Below, piece by piece: positions 26,572 to 33,823 of a stretch of 37,368 nucleotides of DNA. Position 1 is the stretch's first letter. Each line of letters begins with the position of its first letter. Position numbers and translations under genes: made by a program. Source of the stretch: Streptomyces zaomyceticus. GTDB lineage: Bacteria > Actinomycetota > Actinomycetes > Streptomycetales > Streptomycetaceae. Under the pieces are notes generated by a model. That model saw only the letters and a program-made list of their open reading frames with translations, did no database searches and had not been told where the DNA came from. The stretch spans positions 1-37,368 of the forward strand of contig NZ_BNBZ01000049.1 of assembly GCF_014656215.1 (NCBI RefSeq), given 5' to 3'.

Positions 26572-27083
26572 GCCACGCTCACCCGCCCCAGGGCGTCGTT
26601 CTCACACCGGATGCGGACGGCGAGCAGGGCCGCGTTGGCCACCGTGAAGACCGTCGCGGTCAGCCAAGCGCTGTGCACCAGGGGCAGGGCCGCGATCTCC
26701 GCCACGACCGCGACGTAGTTCGGGTGGCGCGCGAAGCGGTACGGTCCGGCGCGCACGAGACGGGCTCCGGGGACCACGATGACCCGCGTGTTCCAGTACG
26801 GGCCCAGGGTCGTGACACACCACCAGCGCAGCGCCTGGGCCAGGACGACGACGGCCACCATGGTCCAGCCCAGTGCGGGCAGGAACGGCCGGTGGGCCAG
26901 CCAGGCCTCGGTCAGACAGCTCGCGAGCAGGGCCGTGTGCAGGGCCACCATGACCGGGTAGTGACCGCTGCCGTACTCGACGCCGAGGCGGGCCAGGGTC
27001 CAGGCCGCGTTGCGTCGCGCCACGACGAGTTCGACGAGGCGTTCCGCGGCGACGGCCGCCAGGAGGAGCGTGTACCAGAGCAT
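26568..27083 (-). CDS. srsB: Membrane methyltransferase of the isoprenylcysteine carboxyl methyltransferase type, SrsB-like
   Basis: 171-aa membrane protein with four to five helices (3-18, 43-63, 68-90, about 118-150). The SAM-binding C-terminal signature is GPYRFARHPNYVAVV, typical of ICMT-like methyltransferases. In the srs operon of S. griseus the equivalent enzyme methylates the alkylresorcinol made by SrsA. The ATG at 27083 lies 13 bases after the PKS stop, with GGAATCA-type weak ribosome-binding site, and its stop overlaps the next gene, so the three genes form one operon. Confidence 0.82.
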   Translation of the reverse strand: MLWYTLLLAAVAAERLVELVVARRNAAWTLARLGVEYGSGHYPVMVALHTALLASCLTEAWLAHRPFLPALGWTMVAVVVLAQALRWWCVTTLGPYWNTRVIVVPGARLVRAGPYRFARHPNYVAVVAEIAALPLVHSAWLTATVFTVANAALLAVRIRCENDALGRVSVA

Positions 27084-27096
27084 GATCCGTGATTCC

Positions 27097-28254
27097 TCAC
27101 CAGCGCAGGAGGACGAACTCGACACAGAAGCCGGGGCCCATCGCCATCATCAGGCCCCACGATCCCGGCGGCGGAGGGGCGTTGGTGGTGACGTCCTCCA
27201 GGATCCGCAGTACCGAGGCGGAGGACATGTTCCCCGACACGGCCAGGGCCCGGTGAGCCGAGTCGAGGGCACCGTCGGGAAGTTCCAGGGCGTGTGCCAC
27301 CGCCGTGAGGATCCGTGGTCCCCCGGGGTGGCAGATCCAGGTCCCGATGTCGTCCGGGGTCAGGCCGTGGACGGCCAGGAAGGCCCGGAGGTCCGGGCCG
27401 ATCCGGGCCTCCACGACATCGGGGATGGCGGCGTCCACCACCGGCCGGAACCCTCCGGCACCGATCGTCCAGCCCAGCAGATGCTCGGTGTCCGGGTAGA
27501 GGAGACTGCGGGTGGCCACCACCGCGGGGTGACCCGCCCGGTGGTCGTCGGCCCGCGCGGCATGCGCGACGACGGCCGCCGCACCGTCACCGAACAGGGC
27601 ACCGGCGACGAGATTGGCCGGCGAGTCGTCACGCTGCTGCAGGGTGAGTGAGCACAGCTCCACGCTGAGCAGCGCGGCCACCTGGCCCCGATGGCCGCGC
27701 AGGTAGTCGTGGAGCCGGGCGAGTCCGGCCGCTCCCGCTACGCAGCCGAGCCCGAACACGGGAATCCGCTTCACATCCGGCCGCATGCCCATGCGCGAGG
27801 CGAGCCGGGCGTCGAGCGACGGCGCGGCGATACCGGTGATGGAGGTGCACACCAGCAGATCCAGCTCCGAGGGAGACAGCCCGGCGGCCTCGAGCGCGCA
27901 CGTCAGAGCCCGTTCTCCGAGTTCCAGGCCGGCGGTCATCCATGCCGCGTTGGTCTCGCCGAAGTCCCCCAGAGCCGCGTACCGGTCGATGGGCAGAGCG
28001 AGGTGACGGGTCCGCACCCCGGCGGATCCGTGCAGTCGGCGCAGCACCGTGCGGTCCGCTCCGGGGGCGAGACAGAGGTCGCCGATCAGCTCGGTGAGTT
28101 CGTCCTGAGCGTATCGATGCTCCGGCAGGGCCGTACGGACGGCGGCGACGACGCTCTTCCACCCGTCGGGATCGGGCCGCAACCCGAAGGACCCGTCGGC
28201 GTGCACCGCCGGAGGCGTGACGGGGGCGAGCCGGTCGACCGTGGGGACACGCAT
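27097..28254 (-). CDS. srsA: Type III polyketide synthase, SrsA-like
   Basis: 385-aa chalcone-synthase-fold enzyme. The catalytic triad is C171 (FGLGCVAGAAG), H309 (ICHPGGP) and N342 (SGNMSSAS); the CoA-binding and cyclisation pocket ends in MGPGFCVEF. It condenses a fatty-acyl starter with malonyl (or methylmalonyl) units to alkylresorcinols or alkylpyrones if it works as SrsA does. The assignment to SrsA rather than RppA or germicidin synthase rests on the following methyltransferase and FAD hydroxylase genes. The ATG at 28254 follows GAGGAG; a GTG at 28272 would itself overlap this ribosome-binding site. Divergent from a ubiA gene by 45 bases. Confidence 0.88.
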   Translation of the reverse strand: MRVPTVDRLAPVTPPAVHADGSFGLRPDPDGWKSVVAAVRTALPEHRYAQDELTELIGDLCLAPGADRTVLRRLHGSAGVRTRHLALPIDRYAALGDFGETNAAWMTAGLELGERALTCALEAAGLSPSELDLLVCTSITGIAAPSLDARLASRMGMRPDVKRIPVFGLGCVAGAAGLARLHDYLRGHRGQVAALLSVELCSLTLQQRDDSPANLVAGALFGDGAAAVVAHAARADDHRAGHPAVVATRSLLYPDTEHLLGWTIGAGGFRPVVDAAIPDVVEARIGPDLRAFLAVHGLTPDDIGTWICHPGGPRILTAVAHALELPDGALDSAHRALAVSGNMSSASVLRILEDVTTNAPPPPGSWGLMMAMGPGFCVEFVLLRW

Positions 28255-28310
28255 GACGGGATGTCTCCTCACGACCGACGGCGCGATTACCTTGCTCCCG
28301 TGTCTCTATA
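28255..28310. promoter_or_regulatory. Compact divergent promoter, PKS / UbiA
   Basis: Only 45 bases separate the two starts. On the plus strand TACCTT (28288-28293) lies six bases before the ubiA GTG, with no ribosome-binding site, suggesting a leaderless transcript. On the minus strand TATAGA (28310-28305) is a good -10 box and lies inside the ubiA start region, so the promoters overlap. No convincing -35 boxes are seen. Confidence 0.45.
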
Positions 28311-29163
28311 CCTCCCTGGTCCTCCGGTGCGAGCGACACACCGGATCGCGACGCTGCTCCACTCGTGCCACCCGGAGCCGACGCTCGCGGTGACGGTGTT
28401 CGTCACCGCTCTGGCCGCCACGTCGGGGCGGGGACCGGTGGATGTCGTGGCGGTCGGAGCGGCGGTGCTCGCCGGCCAGCTCTCGATCGGATGGTGCAAC
28501 GACGCGGTGGACGCGGGCCGGGACACCGCCAGCGGCCGGCGCGACAAACCCGTCGCGGCCGGGGCTCTGCGCCCGCGGACGGCCGCCATGGCCGCCGTGG
28601 TGGCGCTCGTCGTCTGTGTGCCGCTCTCCTTGCTCAGCGGCCCTGCCGCCGCGGCTGTCCACCTCACGGGCGTGATCGCCGGCGGGTGGGCCTACAACCT
28701 GGCACTGAAGAGAACCCCGCTCTCGCCCGTCCCGTACGCCGTCGGGTTCGCGTCCCTGCCCGTCTTCGTGACGCTCGGCCCGCCGTCGCACGCCTGGCCC
28801 GCCTGGTGGGCCGTGGCCACGAGTGCCCTCCTCGGTGTCGGCGCCCACTGGGTGAACGCGCTGCCGGACATCGCGGACGATCTCGCGACGGGCGTCCGTG
28901 GTCTGCCCCAACGCCTCGGCCCCGTGGCCTGTCGCCGGCTCTCACTGGTCACGATGCTGGCCGCGGTCGCGATCGTCACCGTGTACCCGCCCGGGACGGC
29001 GGGCGCACCGGGCTGGGTGTGTGCGACGGCAGCGGGATGCGCCGCGGCCGCCGGCACCGTCCCGAGGTGGCGTGAGGGCAGCCGATGGCCGTTCCGGGCG
29101 GCGATCGCGGTCGCGGGGCTGGCCGTCGTGCAGCTCCTGTCACGGGGCTCCCTCATCGTCTGA
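28300..29163 (+). CDS. UbiA family prenyltransferase
   Basis: 287-aa integral membrane protein of the UbiA superfamily, with about eight to nine helices. The first Asp-rich motif is N67DxxD71xxxD75, followed by SGRRDKP; the second is D190xxDD194 after VNALP. These bind prenyl diphosphate and magnesium. The enzyme should transfer a prenyl chain to an aromatic or similar acceptor. Head-to-head placement with the srs-type operon suggests the acceptor may be the phenolic lipid or its quinone, but this is inference. The start is a GTG with a -10 box six bases upstream. A short hairpin follows the stop. Confidence 0.85.
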   Translation: MSLYLPGPPVRATHRIATLLHSCHPEPTLAVTVFVTALAATSGRGPVDVVAVGAAVLAGQLSIGWCNDAVDAGRDTASGRRDKPVAAGALRPRTAAMAAVVALVVCVPLSLLSGPAAAAVHLTGVIAGGWAYNLALKRTPLSPVPYAVGFASLPVFVTLGPPSHAWPAWWAVATSALLGVGAHWVNALPDIADDLATGVRGLPQRLGPVACRRLSLVTMLAAVAIVTVYPPGTAGAPGWVCATAAGCAAAAGTVPRWREGSRWPFRAAIAVAGLAVVQLLSRGSLIV

Positions 29164-29186
29164 GGCCGGAGTGCGGGTGTTCTCCA

Positions 29187-29206
29187 CCTCCGGGTGCACG
29201 CGGAGG
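29187..29206 (+). terminator. Weak hairpin after ubiA
   Basis: CCTCCG-GGTGCACG-CGGAGG stem, 24 bases after the stop codon. Small, but in the right place. Confidence 0.35.
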
Positions 29207-29215
29207 CGCTGTTCC

Positions 29216-29299
29216 TTCCAAGACATCGGTCGACGGCCGCTCCGGTTGCCGGTCCCACCCACGTGAGTGAGCTTGGAAAGGGGATCCGAACGGTACGAC
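29216..29299 (+). promoter_or_regulatory. Inverted repeat and possible promoter of the repeat-peptide operon
   Basis: TTCCAAG (29216-29222) and CTTGGAA (29272-29278) form a widely spaced inverted repeat. The second overlaps TTGGAA, a possible -35, followed after 15 bases by TACGAC (29294-29299), a possible -10. The spacing is short, so the promoter is uncertain. Confidence 0.3.
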
Positions 29300-29334
29300 C
29301 CCTCACCCGATCGCCCTTGCCCCCAGGAGGAAAC

Positions 29335-29613
29335 ATGGCGCACTCCGAGCAGGACCCGAAGCGGCAAGAAGGCCCGATGGACGGCGGTGCTGCCGGCACA
29401 CCCGACGTCCACGACGGAGGTGCCGACAGCGGCGCGGACGGAGGTGCCGACGGAGGTGCCGACAGCGGAGCCGACGGAGGCGCGGACAGCGGTGCCGACG
29501 GAGGTGCCGACAGCGGAGCCGAAGGCCCGGCGGACGGCGGCGCGGCCGGCACACCCGGCGTACACGACGGCGGCGCCGACGGCGGAGCCGAAGAGGCCGG
29601 CGGCAGCGTTTGA
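29335..29613 (+). CDS. Asp-Gly-Ala tetrapeptide-repeat peptide, candidate modified precursor
   Basis: 92-aa peptide of extreme composition: no Cys, aromatic residues or Leu/Ile, one Lys, and 15 Asp. After a 14-residue charged head (MAHSEQDPKRQEGP) comes a block with aspartate at every fourth position from D27 to D59 (nine in a row, ADGG or ADSG units). The block is bracketed by two near-copies of DGGAAGTPxVHDGGAD (16-31 and 67-82). It ends EEAGGSV. AGGAGGAAAC precedes the ATG ideally, and the TGA stop overlaps the TTG start of the hydroxylase gene (TTGA), so translation is coupled. No signal peptide. A substrate of the downstream JmjC hydroxylase is the best reading; a disordered acidic protein is the alternative. 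Confidence 0.75.
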   Translation: MAHSEQDPKRQEGPMDGGAAGTPDVHDGGADSGADGGADGGADSGADGGADSGADGGADSGAEGPADGGAAGTPGVHDGGADGGAEEAGGSV

Positions 29614-30815
29614 GCGCCATTCCCACGTCGCTTCGGGACACGGCCGCGGATTTCGAGGGCCGTGTCCTGGAGACACATCTGATCGGACTCAGCCACGAGG
29701 AGTTCGCTCTGGACGTCTGGGGGCGGGCCCCGCTGCTCACCCGCGGAGTCAGAGACTTCTCCGACCTGTTCTCCGCATCCGCGGTGGACGAGCTGCTCTC
29801 CCGACGCGGGCTGCGCACGCCGTTCCTCCGCGTCGCCAAGGACGGCTCCACCGCCCCCGAGTCCTCGTTCACCTCCCCGGGAGGAGTCGGCGCGGCGGTC
29901 GCGGACCAGCTGGACGACACCGCGTTGTGGCGGAGCTTCGCCGACGGCAGCACTCTGGTCCTGCAGGCACTGCAGCGCACCTGGCAGCCGGTCGCGGACC
30001 TCGCGACGCGGCTCGGCACGGAACTGGGCCACCCCGTGCAGGCCAATGCCTACGTGACCCCGCCGCAGAACCGCGGCTTCGACGACCATTACGACGTCCA
30101 CGACGTCTTCGTCCTGCAGGTCACCGGTACCAAGCGCTGGATCGTCCACGAGCCCGTGCACCCGGACCCGCTGCGTGACCAGCCCTGGACCGCTCACCGC
30201 GCCGCGGTCGCCGAAGCCGCGCGGACAGAGGCGTACATCGACACCGTGCTCGAACCCGGCGACGTCCTCTATCTGCCGCGCGGCTGGCTGCACGCCGCCG
30301 AAGCGCTGGGCGCGGTGTCGATCCATCTGACGCTCGGCGTCCACACCTGGACGCGACACGCGCTGGCCGAGCAACTCGCGGAGGCCGCCCTCGCGTTGCT
30401 GCGGGAGGACGGGGAGATGCGCGGGTCCCTCCCCCTGGGCGTGGACGGGCCGGGCGACGAACTCGCCTTCGTGCGGCGACGTCTCGCCGCCGCACTCACC
30501 GAGGCCGACCCCACTCCCCTGTTCCACGGCACCCGCCGCGGCCAGGCACGCCCCGCGCCCATGGGACCGCTGGCACAACTCGGGGCTCTCGACAGCCTCG
30601 CGCCCGACTCGCCGGTGCGGCTTCGCGAGGCGTTGGAGGCAAGGCTGGTGGGTCGGCGCCTCGCCACGCGCGTCGGGTGGCTCGACCTCTCGGAGGCCGA
30701 CCTCCCATCGGCGCTCCGGATCCTCGACGGCGGCACCCACCCTGCGGGCGACCTCGGTCTTCCCTTCGTCGAGCGACTGCTCCGCGCAGGCGTACTGGTG
30801 CCAGCCGAGTCATGA
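29610..30815 (+). CDS. JmjC/cupin 2-oxoglutarate-Fe(II) oxygenase (ribosomal-oxygenase type)
   Basis: 401-aa protein of the cupin_4/JmjC family (relatives: YcfD/RoxA, MINA53, NO66), which hydroxylate protein side chains using Fe(II), 2-oxoglutarate and O2. The iron facial triad is H160xD162 (DHYDVHDVF) and H228 (RGWLHAAE); the lysine of TGTKRW after the first motif fits 2-oxoglutarate binding. A C-terminal winged-helix-like region (about 300-401) is usual for the family. It starts at a TTG overlapping the peptide stop; no ATG or GTG lies nearby. Coupling to a repeat-peptide gene suggests the peptide, possibly its aspartates, is the substrate; that is inference. Confidence 0.85.
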   Translation: MSAIPTSLRDTAADFEGRVLETHLIGLSHEEFALDVWGRAPLLTRGVRDFSDLFSASAVDELLSRRGLRTPFLRVAKDGSTAPESSFTSPGGVGAAVADQLDDTALWRSFADGSTLVLQALQRTWQPVADLATRLGTELGHPVQANAYVTPPQNRGFDDHYDVHDVFVLQVTGTKRWIVHEPVHPDPLRDQPWTAHRAAVAEAARTEAYIDTVLEPGDVLYLPRGWLHAAEALGAVSIHLTLGVHTWTRHALAEQLAEAALALLREDGEMRGSLPLGVDGPGDELAFVRRRLAAALTEADPTPLFHGTRRGQARPAPMGPLAQLGALDSLAPDSPVRLREALEARLVGRRLATRVGWLDLSEADLPSALRILDGGTHPAGDLGLPFVERLLRAGVLVPAES

Positions 30816-30825
30816 GAAAGACGCG

Positions 30826-31722
30826 ATGACGACTCCGGCACGATTCCTCTGCGCCGACGCCGCTCGCCTGCGCGGCGACCCGATCGCAGGCACGGCGCCG
30901 TACGGCTCGGTCTGGATCCTCATCGAGTACCGGGCCGGATGGCCGTCCAACGGCTTCGAAGGAATCGATCTCGAACCCGAGGTCAAGGCACGGGTGAACT
31001 CCGCCGCACGGTCGATGCGCGCCCGCGTGCTGCTGATCAGGCGCCCCGGCCGCCGTCGGCCGGACGAACGGCCGCGGTGGGCCGTCCTTCGCCACGAGAA
31101 GGACGGCGCCCACAGCCAGGAATGGGGCATCTGGGACGAGGACAGGGACCTGGCGGGAATCGTCACCGCCCTGGACGCGCCCGGAGAACGGGGCCGCCCA
31201 CCCGTCGTCCTCGTCTGTACCCACGGCCTCCACGACACCTGCTGTGCCGTCCGCGGCCGTCCGGTGGCACGTGCGCTGAGCGAGGGCTGGCCCCAGCTGG
31301 TGTGGGAGTGCACGCATGTGGGTGGCGACCGGTTCGCCGCCAATGTCGCCGTCGCACCCGACGGCGTCTACTACGGCAACCTCGACGCCCTCTCGGCAGT
31401 CACGGTGGTCGAGGAGCACCTGGCGAACCGCATCCACGCGGACCACCTGCGCGGATACACCGACCTCGTTCCGCCCCAGCAGGCCGCCCTGTCCGCTGTG
31501 CTCCACCACGCGGGTCCGTCGGGACGGCACGACTACGTGATCGAGGAGACGGTCCGGGACGACAACCGCTGGCGGATCCGCGTCGCCGGCATCCTGGCCG
31601 GACTGTCGACCTTCGAGGTCGAGATCCACGCTCGGCGAGCACAGCCACACCGGCTGACCTGCCGCGGCCTGTCCGCCGGCTCAGCGGTGTACTACGAAGT
31701 CACATCGCTTCGCGTCGGCTGA
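30826..31722 (+). CDS. Sucrase/ferredoxin-like thioredoxin-fold [2Fe-2S] protein
   Basis: 298-aa protein of the Suc_Fer-like family (yeast relatives Apd1/Aim32). Candidate cluster ligands are C131 (VCTHGLHD) and C139/C140 (TCCAVRGRP), then C162 and H164 (ECTHVGGDRF); the yeast HxxxH is HVGGD here, with Asp168 in place of the second His. The C-terminal 60 residues (after about 235) form an extra domain. The gene follows the JmjC hydroxylase by 10 bases and is surely co-transcribed. It may give electrons, for instance to keep the iron of the hydroxylase reduced or for a second reaction on the peptide. The family function in bacteria is not established. Confidence 0.82.
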   Translation: MTTPARFLCADAARLRGDPIAGTAPYGSVWILIEYRAGWPSNGFEGIDLEPEVKARVNSAARSMRARVLLIRRPGRRRPDERPRWAVLRHEKDGAHSQEWGIWDEDRDLAGIVTALDAPGERGRPPVVLVCTHGLHDTCCAVRGRPVARALSEGWPQLVWECTHVGGDRFAANVAVAPDGVYYGNLDALSAVTVVEEHLANRIHADHLRGYTDLVPPQQAALSAVLHHAGPSGRHDYVIEETVRDDNRWRIRVAGILAGLSTFEVEIHARRAQPHRLTCRGLSAGSAVYYEVTSLRVG

Positions 31723-31944
31723 TCGCCTTCGGGCGAGATTCCCTGCCGCGGTGGCGGAAGGCCGGGTCCTGACGGAAAGGACGGCGACCGTGCTCGCCTT
31801 GCCGGTCGGTCCGGTCCGCGCAGGACCGGCGCGGTCCGAGGGCCTCGCGGCGGCGCGGCCGGACACCGAGCCCGACTTCAGACCGCCACTGTCTCGCGCG
31901 CCCCTGCGCGCTTGGTGCAGGCCAGGGTGGGTAGCCGCCTGGGC

Positions 31945-32808
31945 ATGGCCGATCGGACATCTCGCACGGCTCGACGCGTCTTCAAGAGGACGGTTCCCGG
32001 GCCACTGCACGACGAGCGCAGCTGGGCCTTCCACCTCGGCCCCGGCGGCCGGGACCTCGTCCTCGGCATCGAATGGCTCCGGGAGGCGTTCCTGCTCCGC
32101 GAGCCGGGCTATCCGAGCGGTATCACCGTGCCCACGATCGTCGACATCCCCACCGGCCACGTGGTGACCAACGGCTTCGAGCGCATCACGCTCGACCTGG
32201 GGAGCCGGTGGGCGGCCCATCAGCGCGACGGTGCGCCCGACCTCTGTCCGGAGAGGTGGCGCGACGAGATCGAGGACGTGGCCGACAAGGTCTACCGCGA
32301 TGTCAACGACGGCGTCTACCGGTGCGGGTTCGCCGGCGGCCGGCAGGCCTACGACGAGGCCTACCGAAGGCTGTGGGAACGCCTGGACTGGCTGGAGGAA
32401 CGCCTCGCAGGCCGGCGCTACCTCGTCGGCGACACCGTCACCGAGGCCGACGTACGCCTCTTCCCGACCCTCGTCCGCTTCGACGCCGTCTACCACGGCC
32501 ACTTCACATGCAACCGGCAGAAGCTGACCGAACTCCCGGCTCTGTGGGCCTGCGCCCGGGACCTTTTCCAGACGCCCGGCTTCGGTGAAACGATCGACTT
32601 CGCGCAGATCAAGGCGCACTACTACGTCGTCCATCACGACATCAATCCGACCGGGACCGTTCCCCGGGGCCCGGACACCCGCGGTTGGCTTTCGCCGCAC
32701 GGGCGGGAAGAACTCGGCGGAAACCCGTTCGGCGACGGCACACCGCCCGGCCCGCCGCCTCCGTCGGAGCGCGTGCCCCCGCTCGGCTCGACGACTGTCG
32801 ATGTTTGA
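31945..32808 (+). pseudogene. N-terminally degraded glutathionyl-hydroquinone reductase-like (ECM4/YqjG)
   Basis: The C-terminal three quarters are well preserved: GPLHDERSWAF, VLGIEWLREAFL, VTNGFERITLDL, VYRCGFAGGRQAYDEAY, LVGDTVTEADVRLFPTLVRFDAVYHGHF and INPTGTVPRGPD (parts shown), all marks of the ECM4/YqjG branch of glutathione transferases. But the N-terminal thioredoxin-fold half, with the catalytic CPWAHR, is missing: the corresponding stretch reads as arginine-rich sequence (SRTARRVFKRT) with no cysteine motif in any plus-strand frame. The ATG at 31945 is one start; TTG at 31912 and GTG at 31915 or 31927 are others, without a clear ribosome-binding site. The product should lack catalysis, unless it has another role. 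Streptomyces use mycothiol, so the thiol partner would anyway differ. Confidence 0.65.
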
Positions 32809-32889
32809 AGTTGAAACGATGGCGCAGAAGCAGAGGTAGACGATGGAATTCACAGGAAATCCACCCCTCGCCATCGGGAGGAGATACCA

Positions 32890-33090
32890 GTGAAACTCGG
32901 CGTGGGCCGACACGGCTACGGCTGGGGAAGACACCGGGTCTTCGCCAGGTGGACGCCGCGCGCCCTCGTCCGCCGAAGCCTGGTTCGATTGACCAAATGG
33001 GAGCTTCACTTGATGGCATGGAGCGTTCGGATGACGTTCCGACGTGCCTTGCATGCCGTGCTGCCGACGCCATTTCGACACAGGGTGTAG
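32890..33090 (+). CDS. Small basic protein of unknown function
   Basis: 66-aa frame from GTG at 32890 with a strong GGGAGGAGA seven bases upstream. The product is rich in Arg, His and Trp, with no acidic stretch (MKLGVGRHGYGWGRHRVF at the start, FRRALHAVLP near the end) and one or two possible amphipathic helices. I recognise no family. It ends 35 bases before the CsbD-type gene and may be co-transcribed. The ribosome-binding site is the main support. Confidence 0.4.
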   Translation: MKLGVGRHGYGWGRHRVFARWTPRALVRRSLVRLTKWELHLMAWSVRMTFRRALHAVLPTPFRHRV

Positions 33091-33125
33091 GCGGCTTCGG
33101 GGCAAGACTCCAGAAGGGATGAGCC

Positions 33126-33296
33126 ATGAGTGCTCGAGAAAAGGCCAAGGCGCAGATCGAAGAAGCGACGGGTAAGGCCGTCAAGAAGTCGGCTCACGCC
33201 GTGGGCAACGAGAAGCTGGCGGCCAAGGGCGCGGCGCTGCAGGCACGCGGAAAGGCCCGTGGCCTCAAGGAGAAGGCGAAGGACAAGCTCTCTTGA
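33126..33296 (+). CDS. CsbD-like small stress protein
   Basis: 56-aa hydrophilic, Lys/Ala-rich protein (MSAREKAKAQIEEATGKAV... ending KEKAKDKLS) fitting the CsbD family, whose members are induced by general stress (SigB regulon in Bacillus and Streptomyces). It has two KxKAxxxxxxA(T/V)GxxxxxxAxxxKG-like halves. The ATG has AAGGGA eight bases upstream. The function of CsbD is unknown. It is followed by a GlsB/YeaQ-type gene, another stress-linked family, which supports the call. Confidence 0.8.
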   Translation: MSAREKAKAQIEEATGKAVKKSAHAVGNEKLAAKGAALQARGKARGLKEKAKDKLS

Positions 33297-33394
33297 TCGC
33301 TTGATCTCGGGAACGGGTGCTGGTCCGTGTCGCGCCTCCTGGCGGCGACCACCACGCACGGATGAGGAATTCACACCGTGAGACAGAAGGAATC

Positions 33395-33655
33395 ATGGGA
33401 ATAATCGCTTGGATCCTCCTCGGGCTTCTCGCAGGCATCATCGCCAAGATGTTGATGCCCGGGAAGGACCCGGGCGGGATCATCGTCACCACGCTCATCG
33501 GCATCGCCGGCGGCCTGCTCGGCGGATGGCTCGGCAAGGTCATCTTCGACGTGGACTCCATCGACGGGTTCTTCGATCTCTCCACCTGGATCGCCGCCGT
33601 CGTCGGAGCGCTCATCCTCCTCGCGGCCTATCGTCTGCTCGCACGGCGCCGGTGA
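33395..33655 (+). CDS. GlsB/YeaQ/YmgE family stress-response membrane protein
   Basis: 86-aa membrane protein with three helices (3-20, 28-47, 64-82) and the family pattern GIIAWILLGLLAGIIAKML, PGKDPGGIIVTTLIGIAGG (in parts), then a charged turn and a final helix ending RLLARRR. Family members (transglycosylase-associated proteins) are induced by stress in many bacteria; the mechanism is unknown. AGAAGGA precedes the ATG at 33395. The stop TGA overlaps a GTG (33652) that opens a 97-codon frame beginning with TRQPPYWIDADGRLLR; I do not count that frame as a gene. Confidence 0.9.
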   Translation: MGIIAWILLGLLAGIIAKMLMPGKDPGGIIVTTLIGIAGGLLGGWLGKVIFDVDSIDGFFDLSTWIAAVVGALILLAAYRLLARRR

Positions 33656-33823
33656 CTCGGCAACCGCCCTACTGGATCGACGCCGACGGCCGGCTCCTGC
33701 GCTCGCCGGCCGGGACGGTCGCTCGATCGAGTGGTTCCGGCAGATCAGGGCCGGCGATCACCCGAGTCCAGGAGAACGTTTCCTCATCGGGCAGTCGGGG
33801 GTGCGGAGAGGGCGTGGCACGGA
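33656..33823 (+). other. Spacer with possible remnant coding sequence
   Basis: The frame opened by GTG at 33652 encodes YWIDADGRLLRSPAG early on, which looks protein-like, then turns into Ser/Gly/Arg-rich sequence and runs into the next gene. It may be a decayed or very short gene. A GGAGAGGG ribosome-binding site for the next gene lies at 33804-33811. Confidence 0.25.

Noticed and set aside
29267..30178. Alternative frame across the repeat peptide giving Thr/Glu/Val/Pro repeats
   Set aside because: Repetitive DNA gives repeats in every frame. Only the frame starting at 29335 has AGGAGG and a stop that overlaps the next start.
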